Below, piece by piece: positions 26,539-41,204 of a DNA stretch of 64,000 bases (positions are counted from its first letter, which is position 1; each line of letters starts with the position of its first letter). The notes below the pieces were generated by a model, which had not been told where the DNA came from, did no database searches, and was given only the letters and a program-made list of their open reading frames with translations. This stretch comes from Rhabdornis inornatus (lineage: Eukaryota > Chordata > Aves > Passeriformes > Rhabdornithidae): assembly GCA_013397075.1 (NCBI GenBank), contig VWZS01000240.1, positions 1,363,421-1,427,420 of the forward strand, in the 5' to 3' direction. A program made the translations under genes and the position numbers.

Positions 26539-29500
26539 TATTCTGTTGGCTAAAGCCTTTATATCAGGCCTTCAATTTTCTTTCTCTTTTAAGGAACGCA
26601 ATCCAGGGCTGCCACTAAAATACAGTTCCTCCTTCCTCGCTATACACATATTTACACCTAAACAGTAATTTTAGGGGAACTCTTACTTTACCTATGTCTT
26701 AGTGTTGATTTTCTGTGCAAGTGTTTGGATTAAATGTGGAGGCATAGAGAGAGTTGACAACAGAACTTGACAGGTCACTCATGAGCTAATCAGAAATGAG
26801 ATTGAAGGGTTCAAAAATTTATTCGTTATTTCTTACAGATTTTCTTTTTCAGGATCCCAGTAATTCCTACACCACATTCTGAAATTTGTGCTCTGATTTA
26901 TGCTTTCTTCGCTTGTTGGCATTATTCTGGAAGCTAGTCTGAATGAAGATCGAGTTAAAAAATTATCAGGGATGATAGAATCTCTCTGTAGCTAAAGTCT
27001 GAATTGTGTTTCATGCTTTTTGCAAATTTTTAGGGAAGTTCAAATAGTACCCAAACAATTTCTAATTCATTAAAATAATTTCTGGTGACATAAAAATCCT
27101 TTTTATATTCCAGGATATAGGAATATAGGTATGCATCTGAAAAGTAAGGCACAGTTTTAAGGTGTAAGCCATAAAAGCTTCATCCTTTGTTTGTTACCAA
27201 CCTTGTGTGGACAACAGTTTAAGCTGTGTAGGGGCTACTAAAATATTGCTTCTAGCCACATCCATAAAAGTTCTGCATAACTGTTTAGTTACTAGCTAGA
27301 ATGTTTGCTATAGCAACTTCAATTTCAAATGACCTGATAGATATCCTGCTCCTGGGAGAGGAATTATCGTCTTACTGTAAGGCGTATGGCAGCGTGTTAA
27401 ATGCTTAAATGTTTATGCTTATTTTTACCTTAAAGTTGATCCCCTCAAGTTCAACCTGTAATTGCAATGCAGGCCTCATTTTCATACTCTAGCTAGTGGC
27501 AGTATTATATAAAGATTTATTCTTTCCCATAGTTTTGTAAATGTTAGTGCCTCCTTTGTGCTTCCAGTGACCTAAATCAAATATAAAAAGGAAAACAAGT
27601 GTATATGTACAAAAAAATAATGTAGGAAGAGAAGGGTCAGTAGTAGAAATACACTGAAACTTGTATAGCTTGGTGTGTTAATGCTGAGAGACTTCCTAAA
27701 TGAAATGTATTCTTGGGGGTATTTGATAGAGAAGGGGTCTGGGGAGCTGTGGTAAGAGTAAGAGGAGCAAAAAGAGAGGGAAATAATTCTGTATCAAAAG
27801 ATGACACAAATGTACTCTTGTCCTTTATGTAAGCAATAGTATTTGGTTTTCAGTAGAGAGAAAATTTGAATGCAAACTAAAGTGTGCAGATCCTCGCTCT
27901 TATTGTTTAGATTATAAAATGCTCAAAAACTCTATTAAAAAAAAAAAATCCAGGATCTTTGAGCAGTATATTCTGCTGCTGTTTGCCTGCTCCTCAGAAC
28001 CTTCTTTGATTCCTTCTGTGCCAGGGAAGTAATTTCATTCAAAATGGAGCTCACATTGCCTTCCAGAGCAGAGCATGTAAATTTGCTTCTGTCCTGCTGG
28101 GTGATCATTATATATAGTCTACACTGCCGTAGGCTCTATATAAACAGTTCACCTTTTCCACATTCATTAGTGACCTGCAAATTTACACGTTGTTTACCAA
28201 GTTCTTCTGCACTACCTTTCTAAGGTTTTTCTGGCATATTACCTAAGCCTGTGTTTAAGACAACATATTAAATTACACACTTCTTAATTTTACAGTTGCC
28301 CTAAGTTTTAAGATATTCAGCAAGAGAAGCGGAATTTAGGCACCTGTAATTTTGTCGTGTAAATAATATGCATGGATTGTGGCAACAGATGTCTAACTGG
28401 CATTTCTGCAAATCTACATGGCAATTGTATAAAATTTGAATTCAGAGAAGACTGTAGAAAGTACCTATAACATATGGGTTAGTCACTACCTATTATTCTA
28501 TTTTTCTTAATTTTTTTTAATTGCAGTTCTTTTCAGTTGTGAAATATAGATAGAGTTTTCATTGTCATAGAAAATGTTCAGGTAGCAATGGTGAAATGTG
28601 AGGATGCCTGATAGCATTCCAGCTAGCCTTGGATGTCTACATTTCCTACCTTAACTGATGCATGACCAAAGCTTCTGCTTCTGTGATTCATATGAGACCG
28701 CTTTATAAACACCTGTGAATAGAAATTCTCTCACAGGAAGAAGTTAATTAAAAAGTGCTTATATATGTGTAACTATAACAGAAACATCTAAATGACACTG
28801 CTTGCCCATCACTGAAAAACAGCTGAACTAAGAATTCTGTTAGCCCTCAGGGTTTGCTACTGACTTCATATGTTTGCTTGACAGTATTTCATCAGAAAAG
28901 AAACTAAACTAAGCACCTATTTGTGTTTAGCAGAACTTTGTATAACCCTTAAAACTGTGGGACAAAATCTGCTTTGTCCTTGGAGCCAAACACAGAGCTT
29001 GCTTAGCAGCCTAGAGAGATCCATCATCCTACCCAGAGGACACTTAAACAGTAAAGCTGGCCAGAGAGCTGCAGGGAGGAAGATGTAGTCAGAGCACCAC
29101 CATGTGTGTCCACAGATCTCCATAAAGACCTGCCATGACAGACCTTGGGACAAAGGGCAACGTGTTGCAACTTGGAGTGTGGACAAGGCACCATGACTGG
29201 GAAACTGGAAGAACAGCTACTGTAAAGCTATGGTATGAATTGCTTATGAATAAAGCTGATTATAAAACCAGTCCTACACAAATACATTTAACTTAAACCA
29301 GAACATCTGTACCAATAGTTCTAGCGCTCTAAAATACAATGCATGGTTCCATGAACAAACTATAAGCTACTATTTTTCTAGATTTTGATTATTCATGTCC
29401 AGATAATGATATTATCACTTAGGCCTAAAGCTCTTATTGTAAGAAAGATCATGCAGTTGCCAGGTGGACACAACTGGTAGGGTCAATCAATCAACTTCTA

Positions 29501-32500
29501 AGCATTTCCAGATCATGCCTGAAACACACCATGTGGTTGGGCTCCTCATAAAGCATGGTTGCATCTGCTACCTTGTTTTTTGGAAATAATAGCCTCTGAA
29601 AAATATTCTCCTTTATACAATGGCTTAAAGGGCTTGACCAGGAATTCAAGATTCTTACTCCATCTGAACACAGAGGAATCCAACAACAGTAGGTCCCACT
29701 TGCCGGAGTATGTTCTAACCGTTTAAAACCCATAAGAGGTGGGATGTTAAAGCTTCTGTAGCTGCAGTCAAGTGGCTGCTCTGCAGAATATGTCTGAGTT
29801 GTGGGGTACCCCATGCTGGGAAGTGTATTCCTTGCAGCATCATCTCTGCTCGTGAAACCCAGTTCTCCCCTCCTTGTGGGAATTAGCTCTGTTGGCTTGA
29901 GCCTGTGGAGTTTCATCAGCCTGTTTTTCACCCAGCATAACAACACATCAGGTGCCTGGGGTTACACAGCATCCTGAATGAGACTTAGCCCTCACTTCTC
30001 TCTCTACCACCAACCTCCCTGGTAGGGAGCCTGGTCTAAACACCCTAACTTGCTTATATTTATGTTTCATTATTGGAAAAAGGACTTCAGACATGTCCAG
30101 TAAGAGTGTGATTATGAGTGGCTAGAGTGCTCATTATAAAAGTATTCAATTTATGGGGAATAAAAAAGAATATAAAAACTATTAAAGATTTCTTTGATTG
30201 TTTATGCATTTTTTACTGGAAGTTAATCACAATTTTTTTCGAAAAAATATTTTGTTCTGAGTTTTATTTATTTGGCTGGAGAGTTTTGTTAGGCACCTAG
30301 ATTTTGAACCAGGTATTAGTGCTAAGACCGTGTATATGGGCAGGGATGACAATATCAGTTACAGGGGGATTAAAAAAAAAAAAGAGATTGCTAATTCCTG
30401 TGGAAAGGGGAGTTGTGCACAAAAGTGAAATTCTGAGAGCTGGTAACAAATAAAGACTGATGACCAGCTTCACTTAAAAGCCGATACAATATTGATAACT
30501 TTCATTACATTATTAACTGCACTATGAAGCACTATTTTTATTCATAATTAAAGATATGCTTTTTTAATAAATGCAGTTGATATTGTTCTTCCTGATCTTG
30601 TTCTGTAATGTCATTATGTTGGCATGGTCACATTCCTCCTACTGAAGAAATGCCTATTTTACTGTAAAGAGATCAGCTATCATTGCTTATGGAATTATAA
30701 ACTGCACATTCTTCTGGTTAGTCACTCTTAACACAGGCTGCTCTGAACAGACACCAAAAGGATATCAAATAGATACAGCTTTTCATTCACATTCCTTCTA
30801 AAATCCAAGAAAAAATATTCTTTAAATATTCCTCGTAGTCTAGGAGTAAATCTCTGTAAATCTCAGAGACTTCAACAACTGGAATAGAAAGAGTCCTGAG
30901 GTCACACCTGAAACAGAGTTTTAGGCTGTAACATATTGCATTACAAGATGAGTCACGAGGCCAGCTGTGTTTATATATATTGTGCAATTAAAAGTTGGTG
31001 ATCTTTCTCCTGATGACAATGGGGTATGCTGTACTCTGAATTCACAAGTCACATGGACAAAAATCCACTGTTTGGCCATTATCCAAAAATGACAATGACA
31101 AGTACATAAGCAAGTGGCGATTTGTCTTGCTCAGTCTGTGGAAGATTCTTTTTCTTTTCTTGAGTTCTATTATTTACAAAGTAATACAAATGTTGGGCAA
31201 TAATCAAGCATAGAGAACTGACTGTAGTAATATAGCATTGATGGACTGGAAACCAGATGGTCTGTCAGATAATGAAGTATTATCTGGCAAGGGATTGTTC
31301 CTGAAAGCCAACATCCTCACCTATTTAGCACTCTGGAATGTCGACATATCGGTTACCACATTCACGAGGTGGTATGTGTTGCACTTTAGAAGCCATCCCT
31401 AGAAGAGGCATTTTAATTCAAAATTACTGCCTGATGAGAGGGTAGAGGTGCCATTATTGTAGCACAGCTGGAGGAGTATAATACACAGCAAGATGTGAAC
31501 CATACATCTGAACTCAGGTTAAGGAGGAAAACGTGATAGACTACATCCTGATTTCTGTCTAACCAAAGGCATGGTTCATGGGTGCTTTAAGCCAGCTCTG
31601 CCACCAGAATAAGAAGTGGTGTATGCTGTGTGCCCAGGGTCATGTGTTGCTGCTTTTGTGCCACACACTCCTTTGTGCCAGCACATGCCCTTCTGCATCT
31701 GGTCAGGAGTCTTGGATGTTGGAGAAATGATTGGGTTAATATTAACCTGGCCACTTAAAAAGAAATGTGTTGGTAATCCAGAAAGGTTCCCGTGTCTAAG
31801 TCATCGTGTCACACACAGACCTTTTGCCAGCAGAATGGACAGGCTATTGTGGAGGCAGGACAGAGCAATTGGGAAAGGAAAAAGAGGGAAATAGGATTAT
31901 TTCTTCTTTCACAGTACTGATGGTTTGTCTCAAATGTGTGTGAAACCAGAATTTAAAAATAGCCAAAACTGTTGGAGGTAAATACGGTAAATTTCAGTTG
32001 CTGTAGCTGCCACCTGGGAAGACGGAGCAGAGAACTCAAATGGCAAGGGCAGTTGGCTGGAGGGCTGGTGGGGACAGTGCCCAGGGTTTGGAGATACTCC
32101 CTGGACACCAAAATGTCTCACTGTGGCTGTCATTATAGCATAAAGTGGAGTGCAAAATGAAGAAAAACAACATGAACCAGATTAAATGGTTTATTTAAAA
32201 GGTGGCAGAGAATTGCTAAGTCTTTTATCAGTAAGACTGTAGCTTACAACTTTGACTTTAATTCCACAAGCCATTTTCACTACCTGCATGACTGCTAAAT
32301 TGAAAACCATCTGGCCATGTGATATAGCTCTTTAATATTTTCATAAGCCATTTTCTGTCATCACAACTAGGAAGTCCTTTTTCACGTAAGGAAGAAAAGT
32401 GACACATGTTACTATTGAATGGAAAGAAAATAGTTATCATATAATCTCTTGAGATATGCAATTAATTATAGTTGTCCTTTATGAGTACAAACATTCTCCC

Positions 32501-34462
32501 ATCATTGTTGGCATTATTCATTTACAACACCTACAAAATAATTTACCTAGATAACATAAATCAGACAAAAGGGTTTCACCTTCTATGATTTTAGTGCTAT
32601 AATATTTGATACTGATTATATAAATAATTTCTTGAAAAAGTCCATCTCACTCAGCAAACCAATACACCAAATGGAGCTTCAAATGAGCTAAATTGGATTT
32701 GTGGAATCATGGCCCAGTTATGTTTGCGGGGTGACTTTTCTGGCACTAGGGTGTATTTTCTGTCTGCCAGGCAGATGAAAGAATTCAGAATATCCCTGAA
32801 GTGAAACTAATACTTTCACACACTTTAAATATGCATACCAAAATATTATCAGTTATATTCTCTGTTTTTCTCAAGCTTGGTTTGGGATTGCTTCAAAGCA
32901 GTCATTATGTCTAGAATTAAATGTATAATTTAGCCCAGGCCTATCCCTTTAGAATCAGTATTGTGTTTTATTTCCTGCGAACACTTAATGAAATTAGTAA
33001 TTGTTTGAATAGACACAGAAACTGGTGGGGCAGTAAGTGAGAACAGATTATTGTTTTAAAATTATACCCAATTTAATGGTCACTGTGCAACTAAAGGCAG
33101 TCTCATACGGCCAAATACAAAGTAAATCGAGGGGATACCAAAATTAAGATTATAGTTACTGTATCAACAATGCAGACAACATTGTCTTAGATGAGAAAAT
33201 TGTTAAAGATAGTTATATAACATGAACTCATTGAACTGTACCATGGCAAAAAGGATCATGCAATCCTAAAGCATACACAACCAAGGCATAGTAAGGAAGT
33301 ACAGAATTTTGCCTGTATATAACTTTGGTAACACAACTGATAAAATACTGAATTAAATAAACATTTAAAGAAAATATTGAGGAAGCATGAAGAAGTTTGA
33401 CAAGCCCACAAAACTGTACCAGCAGGAAGATAAATCTTGTGTCATAAAAATTGAGGGGCTTAGTTTTTCTGGTTGTGAAAGAGAATATTGAAAAGTTACT
33501 TGATTTCTATGGATAGATATATTTTTCAAGTATAGAAAAGGTTTTCTGTCACCTAGAAGCTCATGGATTTTCAGCTTTGCTCACTACAGCCAATACCTGA
33601 AATCTGTTGATAAGCAAGTGCAGGATTCAAACACAGCTTTCTCTGTATGCAGAAAAACCCTGCAACAATCATCCGGAGAACTTCTGCTGCAGGGCCATTA
33701 CTTAAGTCTTTACTTTAAGTACATTATTTAATGTAGTTTCTAGGTGAAAACTTGCATGAGTAAATGATGTATCCTAAGGAGTCCCTTCTGAGTTTGCAGT
33801 CTAGTCTCGTAACTCATCCCCTGTTGTGTATTAAGCTTTGAGAACAGGAAATCTTGCACTGCCCTGAACCTACCATAACACTTGGACGTTTGCATTAGAG
33901 TAATGACTGTACTTACATCATGCTTCAGAGCTTCAGCAAGTCACTGTCAGGGATCAAGAGGGATTATTTTTTCTTAATGCACAATTGACTAGAAGCATGA
34001 TAGAGAGGGTTTTTTTCCTTCCTTTTAAGCATGATTGGATACAGATGAAGATGTGATAGCATGGATTAGTCTTTTGACATAAAAAGGAAATCCATTTGGG
34101 GAAGGGGGGATTGGTTTATTGTTGGAGGCTCAGAGTCTTACCTATTTACAGTTTGGGGGAAGGAAGGAGTTTCTGCCTCAGTCTGGTAGGGTATATCATA
34201 GATTTCCTGTTCCAGGCATCGTCTCTGGCTCTTTCTGGCTCTTCTCTGCATTCCACCTAGACTGATGCTCATATTCCCTGTCTTCAAGACCAATGTTGTG
34301 TTTAATCTGTATGAGAACAAATACAGCAGAGTGAAAGGGGGTTTTTTTATCCCTATTGAGCATACCTTCAGTCACCCTGAAAAGAACATCAAACCATAAA
34401 GGCCCATTATACATCCATCACAGGTATAACATTTTAGCTTCTTCTGCTCTTGTCCTATCATC

Positions 34463-34529
34463 CCTTCCTTCCTTCCTTCCTTCCTTCCTTCCTTCCTTCC
34501 TTCCTTCCTTCCTTCCTTCCTTCCTTCCT
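34463..34529 (+). repeat. (CCTT)n microsatellite, about 16.75 units
   Basis: Uninterrupted CCTT repeats over 67 bp, a homopyrimidine tract that can form triplex DNA in principle. An open frame reading repeated LPSF across it is a by-product. Likely length-polymorphic. Confidence 0.97.
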
Positions 34530-34751
34530 ATCTTTACTACTTTACTATAATTCTCAAGAATTTAGTTTTTAATTCAGATTAGGAATTAGGCTGAGATGTA
34601 GATGATATTTTACTTTGCCAGTCCAAGCGCATGCAACATGAACTGCTCGGTCACTCAGCAAGTAACAGAACAAATAGAGTTTACTTCTCTGGTGATTAAA
34701 TCAGTGATGTGTTACATTACTGGAAAGAAACTTGTGTTAGGATTTTCTTTT

Positions 34752-34796
34752 TTGGTTGGTTGGTTGGTTGGTAGGTTGGTTGGTTGGTTGGTTGGG
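34752..34796 (+). repeat. (TTGG)n microsatellite, interrupted once
   Basis: About eleven TTGG units with one interruption (GGTAGG) at 34770-34775. Ten or more GG dinucleotides spaced by TT could allow two-tetrad G-quadruplexes. It lies 223 bp from the CCTT tract. Confidence 0.95.
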
Positions 34797-37081
34797 GTTT
34801 TTCTTGTTTTGCAAGCAAAGTTTTGGATGAAGTCCAGGCAATTGTAACATACTGATTTTATCCTAACCAGTTGGCACAAGTACTTCAGGATCTAGGGAGT
34901 AAGAAACTATTTCTTCCAGAACATTCATTCTCACAGGCCTTTCACTGTAACAAGTAGTATTTTTATTCTATCTTTTTAAAGAGAATAACTGAAACTTAAG
35001 CTTATACTATAACTAAATGTTTAAAAATTTTTAACCCGAAAGCAGGTTGTGCAAAAATGGCAGATGTATGATACTGCTCCACTTTTTAAATCTCTATTTT
35101 TACCTTAAAATATAAGAATTAATGCTATACTATGTCTGGTCCTTTGTTGCAAGACAAAGCTTTGCTAAACTTCTCTTCAACTCTTCAGGCTAGGCTTTGT
35201 TTTCAGTTCTCAACATTTCCGGAGACTAGGCCAATTTCACATTGCATCAGTTCACCCACTTCCAAGAAAATGTTTCCAAAGGCTGTGTGTACTTCTGAAA
35301 ACATGAAGACTGAGGCGCCACTGTTTTCTTTAATAACTGATGAAAATAAAATGTTAGTGATTAGAATCTATGTGGTTTTACTTGATTTGGACATATCTCA
35401 CAGAAGATTAAAAAAAAAAAACAACCAACCAACTAAAAGATCATCCATTACCAGTGGGTGATTTCCTGGACACCAAAATGCAAAACGTCCAAGAAAATTT
35501 TGCAGGTCCTCACAATTCTCTGTGTGTGGAACTGTGCACAGTAACAGATGTTTCCACTGCCACAGAATTCACTAAAAACTGCCAGGGAATTTGGCCCAGA
35601 TGTGCTATAGAATTACAGTGACCCTGGTAATAGTGAAACTTCAAGAAGCAAACACCAGATGTCCAGTAAAATGGTTAAAAATGAGATCCAAAGCATTTTT
35701 TTTACCACATCATCACAAACAAATACAAAGTGAATAGGCTGAAAATCTAAAGTACTACTTTATTATCTGTCATCTCTAAGACTATTCTATGTGCTTGACT
35801 TGCTGTGATATAATGCCACTTGAACATAATGTCTTGTAAAAAAGCTGCATTCCCAGCAGCTTAAATAATTTTGAAAAATGAATTAATTAGACAAGTATAT
35901 ACACTAAATTTAATACAAGGTTGTATTTCTCTCCTTAGCTCCTTTTTCTACTCATTTTGCTTGAAAAGTGATTGTGGCTGTGTGTGTGCTGTGCTGCTGC
36001 CTTACGACAGCTTGCCTGCAGCCAGGATAAATGAACTGCTGTTAGTGCCAGCTAATGTAGTTCTGCTTTAGCTCAAATGGTAGCAGACTCGAGCTGCAGT
36101 ACCAGGGCTCCATGCGCTGCCTCATTCTGTCCCTGTATACGTGGTAAATGTACTTCTCCTACAAAGTACAAGTATTCATTACATTATGAGGCACTGCTTT
36201 GTGGTTTCTAAGGGGTCCATATAGTGCAGACTCTGGAGATGATGGAAAGCATTGCATTTCTCTTTCCACTCTATTGATTATTTATGATTTTTTATATCCC
36301 CAAGTATAAGTTTTCGACATTCATTACCAGAACATACTTAAGCCATTTTTAAGTGTCTCTAAACCAAAAAATAATTTCTGTTACAAACCCTGAATCAAAA
36401 TGTGGAATTCATGAAAGGGTGGTTGTGTTTGTTAGTGGTATAGATTTGTACAGGATAATAGACATATATCACTATTCATAAGTTAGATTCACTGTTTTTG
36501 CTTAAAGCCTGAATATAGCACTACCCTGCTCTGTTCTGTCTCTGGAAAACAAATGGTAACAAGATTTTTAACTTGGAACTGAGGTTATAGCCTTAATAGA
36601 TAAAAAAGCAAAAAAATGTAAAGGGAGAACCACAGGTACAAAAAGGTCTTGGATGCTTAGAGAAAAAATTAAGGAATATATAGTCTTTGAAAGCAAAGGG
36701 GTAGTTATGTGCTCCGAAGTCTCTAAAAACGTCTTTGCAGAAGATGTGATATAAATGCTATTAAAATAAAGAGGGCTACTTTGTCTTCAGTAAGAGGTGA
36801 ATCACTGGAGAACTGTCCATAGCTCTGTTACTCACTATCACAAGAGAAAGGGTAAAAATTTATTTACTAAAATGTATGTTCTTCCCTGGAGGAAAAACTC
36901 ATCATAAACCAATCAGTGCATCATGACAGAATAAAAGTTAAGATAAACTACAGCTTACAGAAATCAATCCAGAAATTATCAATTTATGAGTTCACTTGTT
37001 TTTTATTTATGCATTTTTTTAGATGATCTTCAGCTGGCCTCAGGTGATATCCTTGTATGAATTTTTGTAATTCAAAAGGAG

Positions 37082-37115
37082 AACTCAGCAGTGTTGTTGA
37101 CAACACTGCTGAGTT
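37082..37115. repeat. Perfect 34-nt palindrome (16-bp arms, 2-nt centre)
   Basis: AACTCAGCAGTGTTGT, TG, ACAACACTGCTGAGTT: the second arm is the exact reverse complement of the first. Pairing outside the arms is weak (one G-T and one A-T pair, then mismatches), so it is not a longer hairpin such as a microRNA precursor with a normal loop. Followed by a GGGGGG run at about 37121. Confidence 0.95.
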
Positions 37116-38987
37116 TTGCCGGGGGGTTTTGCTGTGTTGCTAGTTCTACATAGTTTCAATATAAAATAATTAACTGTGCAGTTCTTCTTGAACTATAGAC
37201 ACACATTTTATTAAAAGCTCACTGACCCTCATGGAATTTTCATCATTTTTGCCTTATAGCAAAACAGAACCCATAAAAGAACCTACTGTGTTGTGTATCA
37301 ATGCTGATCAAGTTGGATGCTTTTTTTTTTTGAGCATTGCCTGTGGATGCCCAGCACTCCAAAGGACTTTACCATGTGTTCCTTCAAGACCTGCTACAAT
37401 TACAGCCCAAATCATTGTACTTGGAGCTCTCTGCCCACCCTCATCTTGCAAAACTACTTGTAGCACAGACTTTCTTGTCTTCCACAGCTGTTTGCAAGGA
37501 AGCAGCCTCTTACCCCAGTTAAGAAAACATAGAGATGTTCTTATGTCCTTGCTGGCTGTACTGTCCATAGGTAAGGTTTAATGATGTCTCTATATCAACT
37601 GTGTAGAATACCAGGCAGTCATTGAGTCTGTCTAGTGTTGTTTATATCGACTTTGTAATGCTCTCTGAGGATGGTGAAGAGGGAAGTAACGTGGTTGCAA
37701 AATTGCAGTTACACTCGGATGTGAGATCATGGCAAACAATGCTGCTGTAGAGGTGTAATGGTAAGCTCTGGCTAATCTGTCTGAATTCTAAATCCAGCAC
37801 AGAGCTGGTTACCAAGCAAGCCTCATGGCATGTTTGTGAGTTACAAAAGAAAAAATATTCTCTTATGGAAACTGAGAGAAAATTAGAGATCTAGAAGAAA
37901 AGAAAATTTGATCAAAAATTACTTTCTTTTTGACATGTTGATGTTATAAAAGTACTTTTATTTTAAGTCATGCAGAAATGCAGAAAGTTTTGAAACAAAA
38001 AGAAATCACTCTGTGCACTGTAAAATAGCACATGTTGTATTTACTTGAATTGCTGTATGAAATGATTTGTTCATTTTTTCAAGGTAGAATACCTTTTATG
38101 CTTTTAAAAGTAACTTAGGAGGGAGGGTTCATTTGTTTTGTTTATTCAATGCCCAAGTGGCAAAATTTCTTTTCTGCAGAAGAATTCAAGTTGTGAAGAG
38201 TGCTGGATCAGAAGGGTGTATTGAGAAAAAGAAAACATTTCAAAAGAGATGTTCAGGTTAAACCTGCTGAGGCAGGTCTGCTGCTCAAAGAACACATTAC
38301 AAGCTTTTTTAAAAAATAAATAATCCAGTACAAACTGCCACATCACCAAGAAACAGACTCCATTACTTTTTAAGAAAAAATACAACGGGTTTCTTTACAG
38401 ATGTCTGTGCAGATGAGGACACTGTTGGCAGGTAAGACAAGACTACATAAAACAAGAGTAGATCACTGAATAATAAAAAGCAATAATAATAACAATTAGG
38501 ATAATTAGACATTAATAATATTTAGGACAGCAACTTCTACACTATTCTTCACACATCTGGCTTGCCTGTTGATTCAGTCTCAAAAATTATTTACACAACT
38601 CTGCATCACAATCTTGTAGCAGGATTTTCATCATAAAGGTATATCCCTGGTGCAAATCCTTGAAAAATCTGTTTCTAATAGTTTAACAGTCAAAATTTGT
38701 TTGGAATCCTTTGGTAAATCTTTGGTAAGTCTTCTTAATTTCTTAGTCATTTAACCTTATCTTCCTGGTCCATTTTCTCTTAGAGAAACTCAGAGTCAAG
38801 GTTAGTCACCTTACAAAGTAATCGCATGACATCATTAGTGCTTTATGTTGTAGATTGTGCAAGAGGGACAAGCAAAATGTCATCATAGTGTGGGACTATC
38901 ATAATACTGAAGGTAGAATCTCTTTGAAAACATTGCTGCATCTTGACTGAAAAGAAACCTTTCATGCTTAAAATGTATTGTGATTTT

Positions 38988-39002
38988 AAAAAAAAAAAAA
39001 AA
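38988..39002. repeat. Poly-A run (15 A)
   Basis: Fifteen A residues after GTATTGTGATTTT. No retrocopy body was recognised. Confidence 0.9.
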
Positions 39003-41204
39003 GTTTGTATTAACTGTTAACTATTTTTGTTTTTAGATGAGAGCACCACTGAGGAAAATGTATTAACCCATATGGTAGTTTTAGGATGTTTTAGGTGCAT
39101 GAGGGGTAGGATGTATCCTTTGGGCATTGCTCCTATGTCCATGACTGTCAGTGTGTAATGCAGATCTTCATATGACAGAGTTTTCTTAAGCAGTGTAACC
39201 CGGGTTGGGGTGAGCTGTCTGGAACGAGGGGCTGGAAATGGGTTTCACTCCTGTGCCCACACTGCATCACACTGCAATGGCCCTGAAAAGGTGAAGGAAA
39301 AGATCTGTGACACTGCCTCTGTACCTAGGGACAGTAGCTGTAACTGTAGGAAATTTGTGCTTTTCAAGGAATTATTTTCTCGCTCCCTAGTACTTAAAAC
39401 TTTTTTGATAACTTTCATATAAGAACGTCCATATTTGATGAGAAACACAGGTATTTGTCTGTCTTTAGGCAGGTAGTTGCCATTCATACAGGCTTCCTCA
39501 CACATCTGTGTAGTAATGCCTTTCACTCCCTTAGTATGTCTAGATGCCACAACTGCCTGCCAGGTGGAAATTCAAGTGCCAGTATGTGTACATGTTCATG
39601 GTGCTGTTCACTGCCTGAATAGTGCTGCAAATTCTGCACACTTAGATCTCCGGGCATATAGCACTTTTGCTCTCTACTGGTGCAGCTATCAACAGTATTG
39701 CTGTTACAAAATCAGGGATCTTTCCTTATTTTCCTGCTACGGATACTGTTAAGAGAGTAAGAAAAACACCCCAAAGGTCAAGATGTTAAAAGATGAAACC
39801 AAATGGTTTAGTTCATCTTTGTATGTATTTAATGATGCCCTATTTTTTTATGCTAAAAAAGAGTAGTTGTGAGCTTTTTTGAAAATTGGGAAAATGATGC
39901 TTGATTTTTTAGTTTGTTAAATATACTATACAAAACCACTACTGGCCTAGTTTTACTTTAGACTTCGGGAGATAGACATGTTTATGAATTCAAATAATTG
40001 CAGACAAAATTTTGCACCTGCAGTTATGGTTGCCTGCAGTTCAGTTCTGTTTAAGTATCTACATCACTGATTGCATCTGTAAGTTAAAAACATCTAAGTA
40101 ACCTAAATTACAAGCACAAATAATTGCAGGTGCAAAACTCATACAAATACAAAATGATCTCTGAATGTTGGTCTTCAGAATCTCATTGTGAGTTATTCAC
40201 TGTATCATGAACCTAGATTCCTCTGGGAGAGTCACTAATCTGTATAATGACACTGAAAGACTCTTGAATCTTATATTTAACTAGCAGATGGGAAAGAATA
40301 CATGGCGTCATATAACTCCCGAGGGATTATGCATGTGGATATTGAAGAGTATAACTTATTCCAATGAAGGCTAACATTAACTTGCAATCAAAAATTTCCT
40401 TCCTGAGCCACATTTTTTCTAATGGAATTAAAACAACTTAATGTTGTATTTTTATGAAGTCACAACCAATCTAAGTAAAACACATTCCCAGGGCAAGCAC
40501 TGAAATTTTGCTCATCTCATGACTTTTCATTTAATGAATCACAGCATCATTTTAGCAGAGAGAAATGCTGTCAGTCTTTTCCAGAAAACACATCTAATTA
40601 TCCTCTCTTTGATTTTAATTTTTTATTGTCAGATACAGATTTCTAAGCACATCTCCCAAAATATCTATTTTTTCCTCTGGTATCAAAACTAAAAATCATT
40701 TCTTGCATTCTTTAGCTTCAATAGACATAGGTGTGGACCTACTTTAAAACAGTGACTGCTTCCTGTCATACCAGTTATGGCAGTACTGTTGGCAAAAGGG
40801 GAAAAAAACCCATAAATTCTCTTCTAGTGTTTGAACAACTAAAACTCCTTCTGAACAAATGAAACATTCTGCCAATCCTGACAATCCAAAATGCAGTGAA
40901 GAATTTTTCTGTTTCAGAAGCTCTAGGCAAAGCTGTTTTGGCATGTCTGTAGCTTGTTCCTCTTGCAAACAAAAGGGCAGCTAGAGGGAAAGTCTTTGGG
41001 GGTAGAAATGCTGTCAGTTGTAAGAAATGAGACATGTAGACCCATTCTACAGCCCAGCTAGTGATTACATGCAGGTAATTTTGTAAGAGCCTAAACCAGC
41101 TGCCAGTGATAATAACGCTGCCATTTGCACTGATTTCAACAGGAAATACATCAAACAGACCAGCTTAAAGCTTCTCAGAAGCACGGGCGAAACTGGTATT
41201 TCCT

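Noticed and set aside
28105..28165. TATA-like sequences (ATTATATATAGTC, CTCTATATAAACAG) as an internal promoter
   Set aside because: No initiator, GC-rich context or downstream exon was visible. TATA-like strings are common in AT-rich introns.
34356..34847. Open frames with LPSF and VGWL repeats
   Set aside because: Pure translations of the CCTT and TTGG microsatellites.
37082..37115. microRNA precursor
   Set aside because: The stem is only 16 bp with a 2-nt centre and does not extend outward, unlike a pre-miRNA with a 55-80-nt hairpin and a proper terminal loop.
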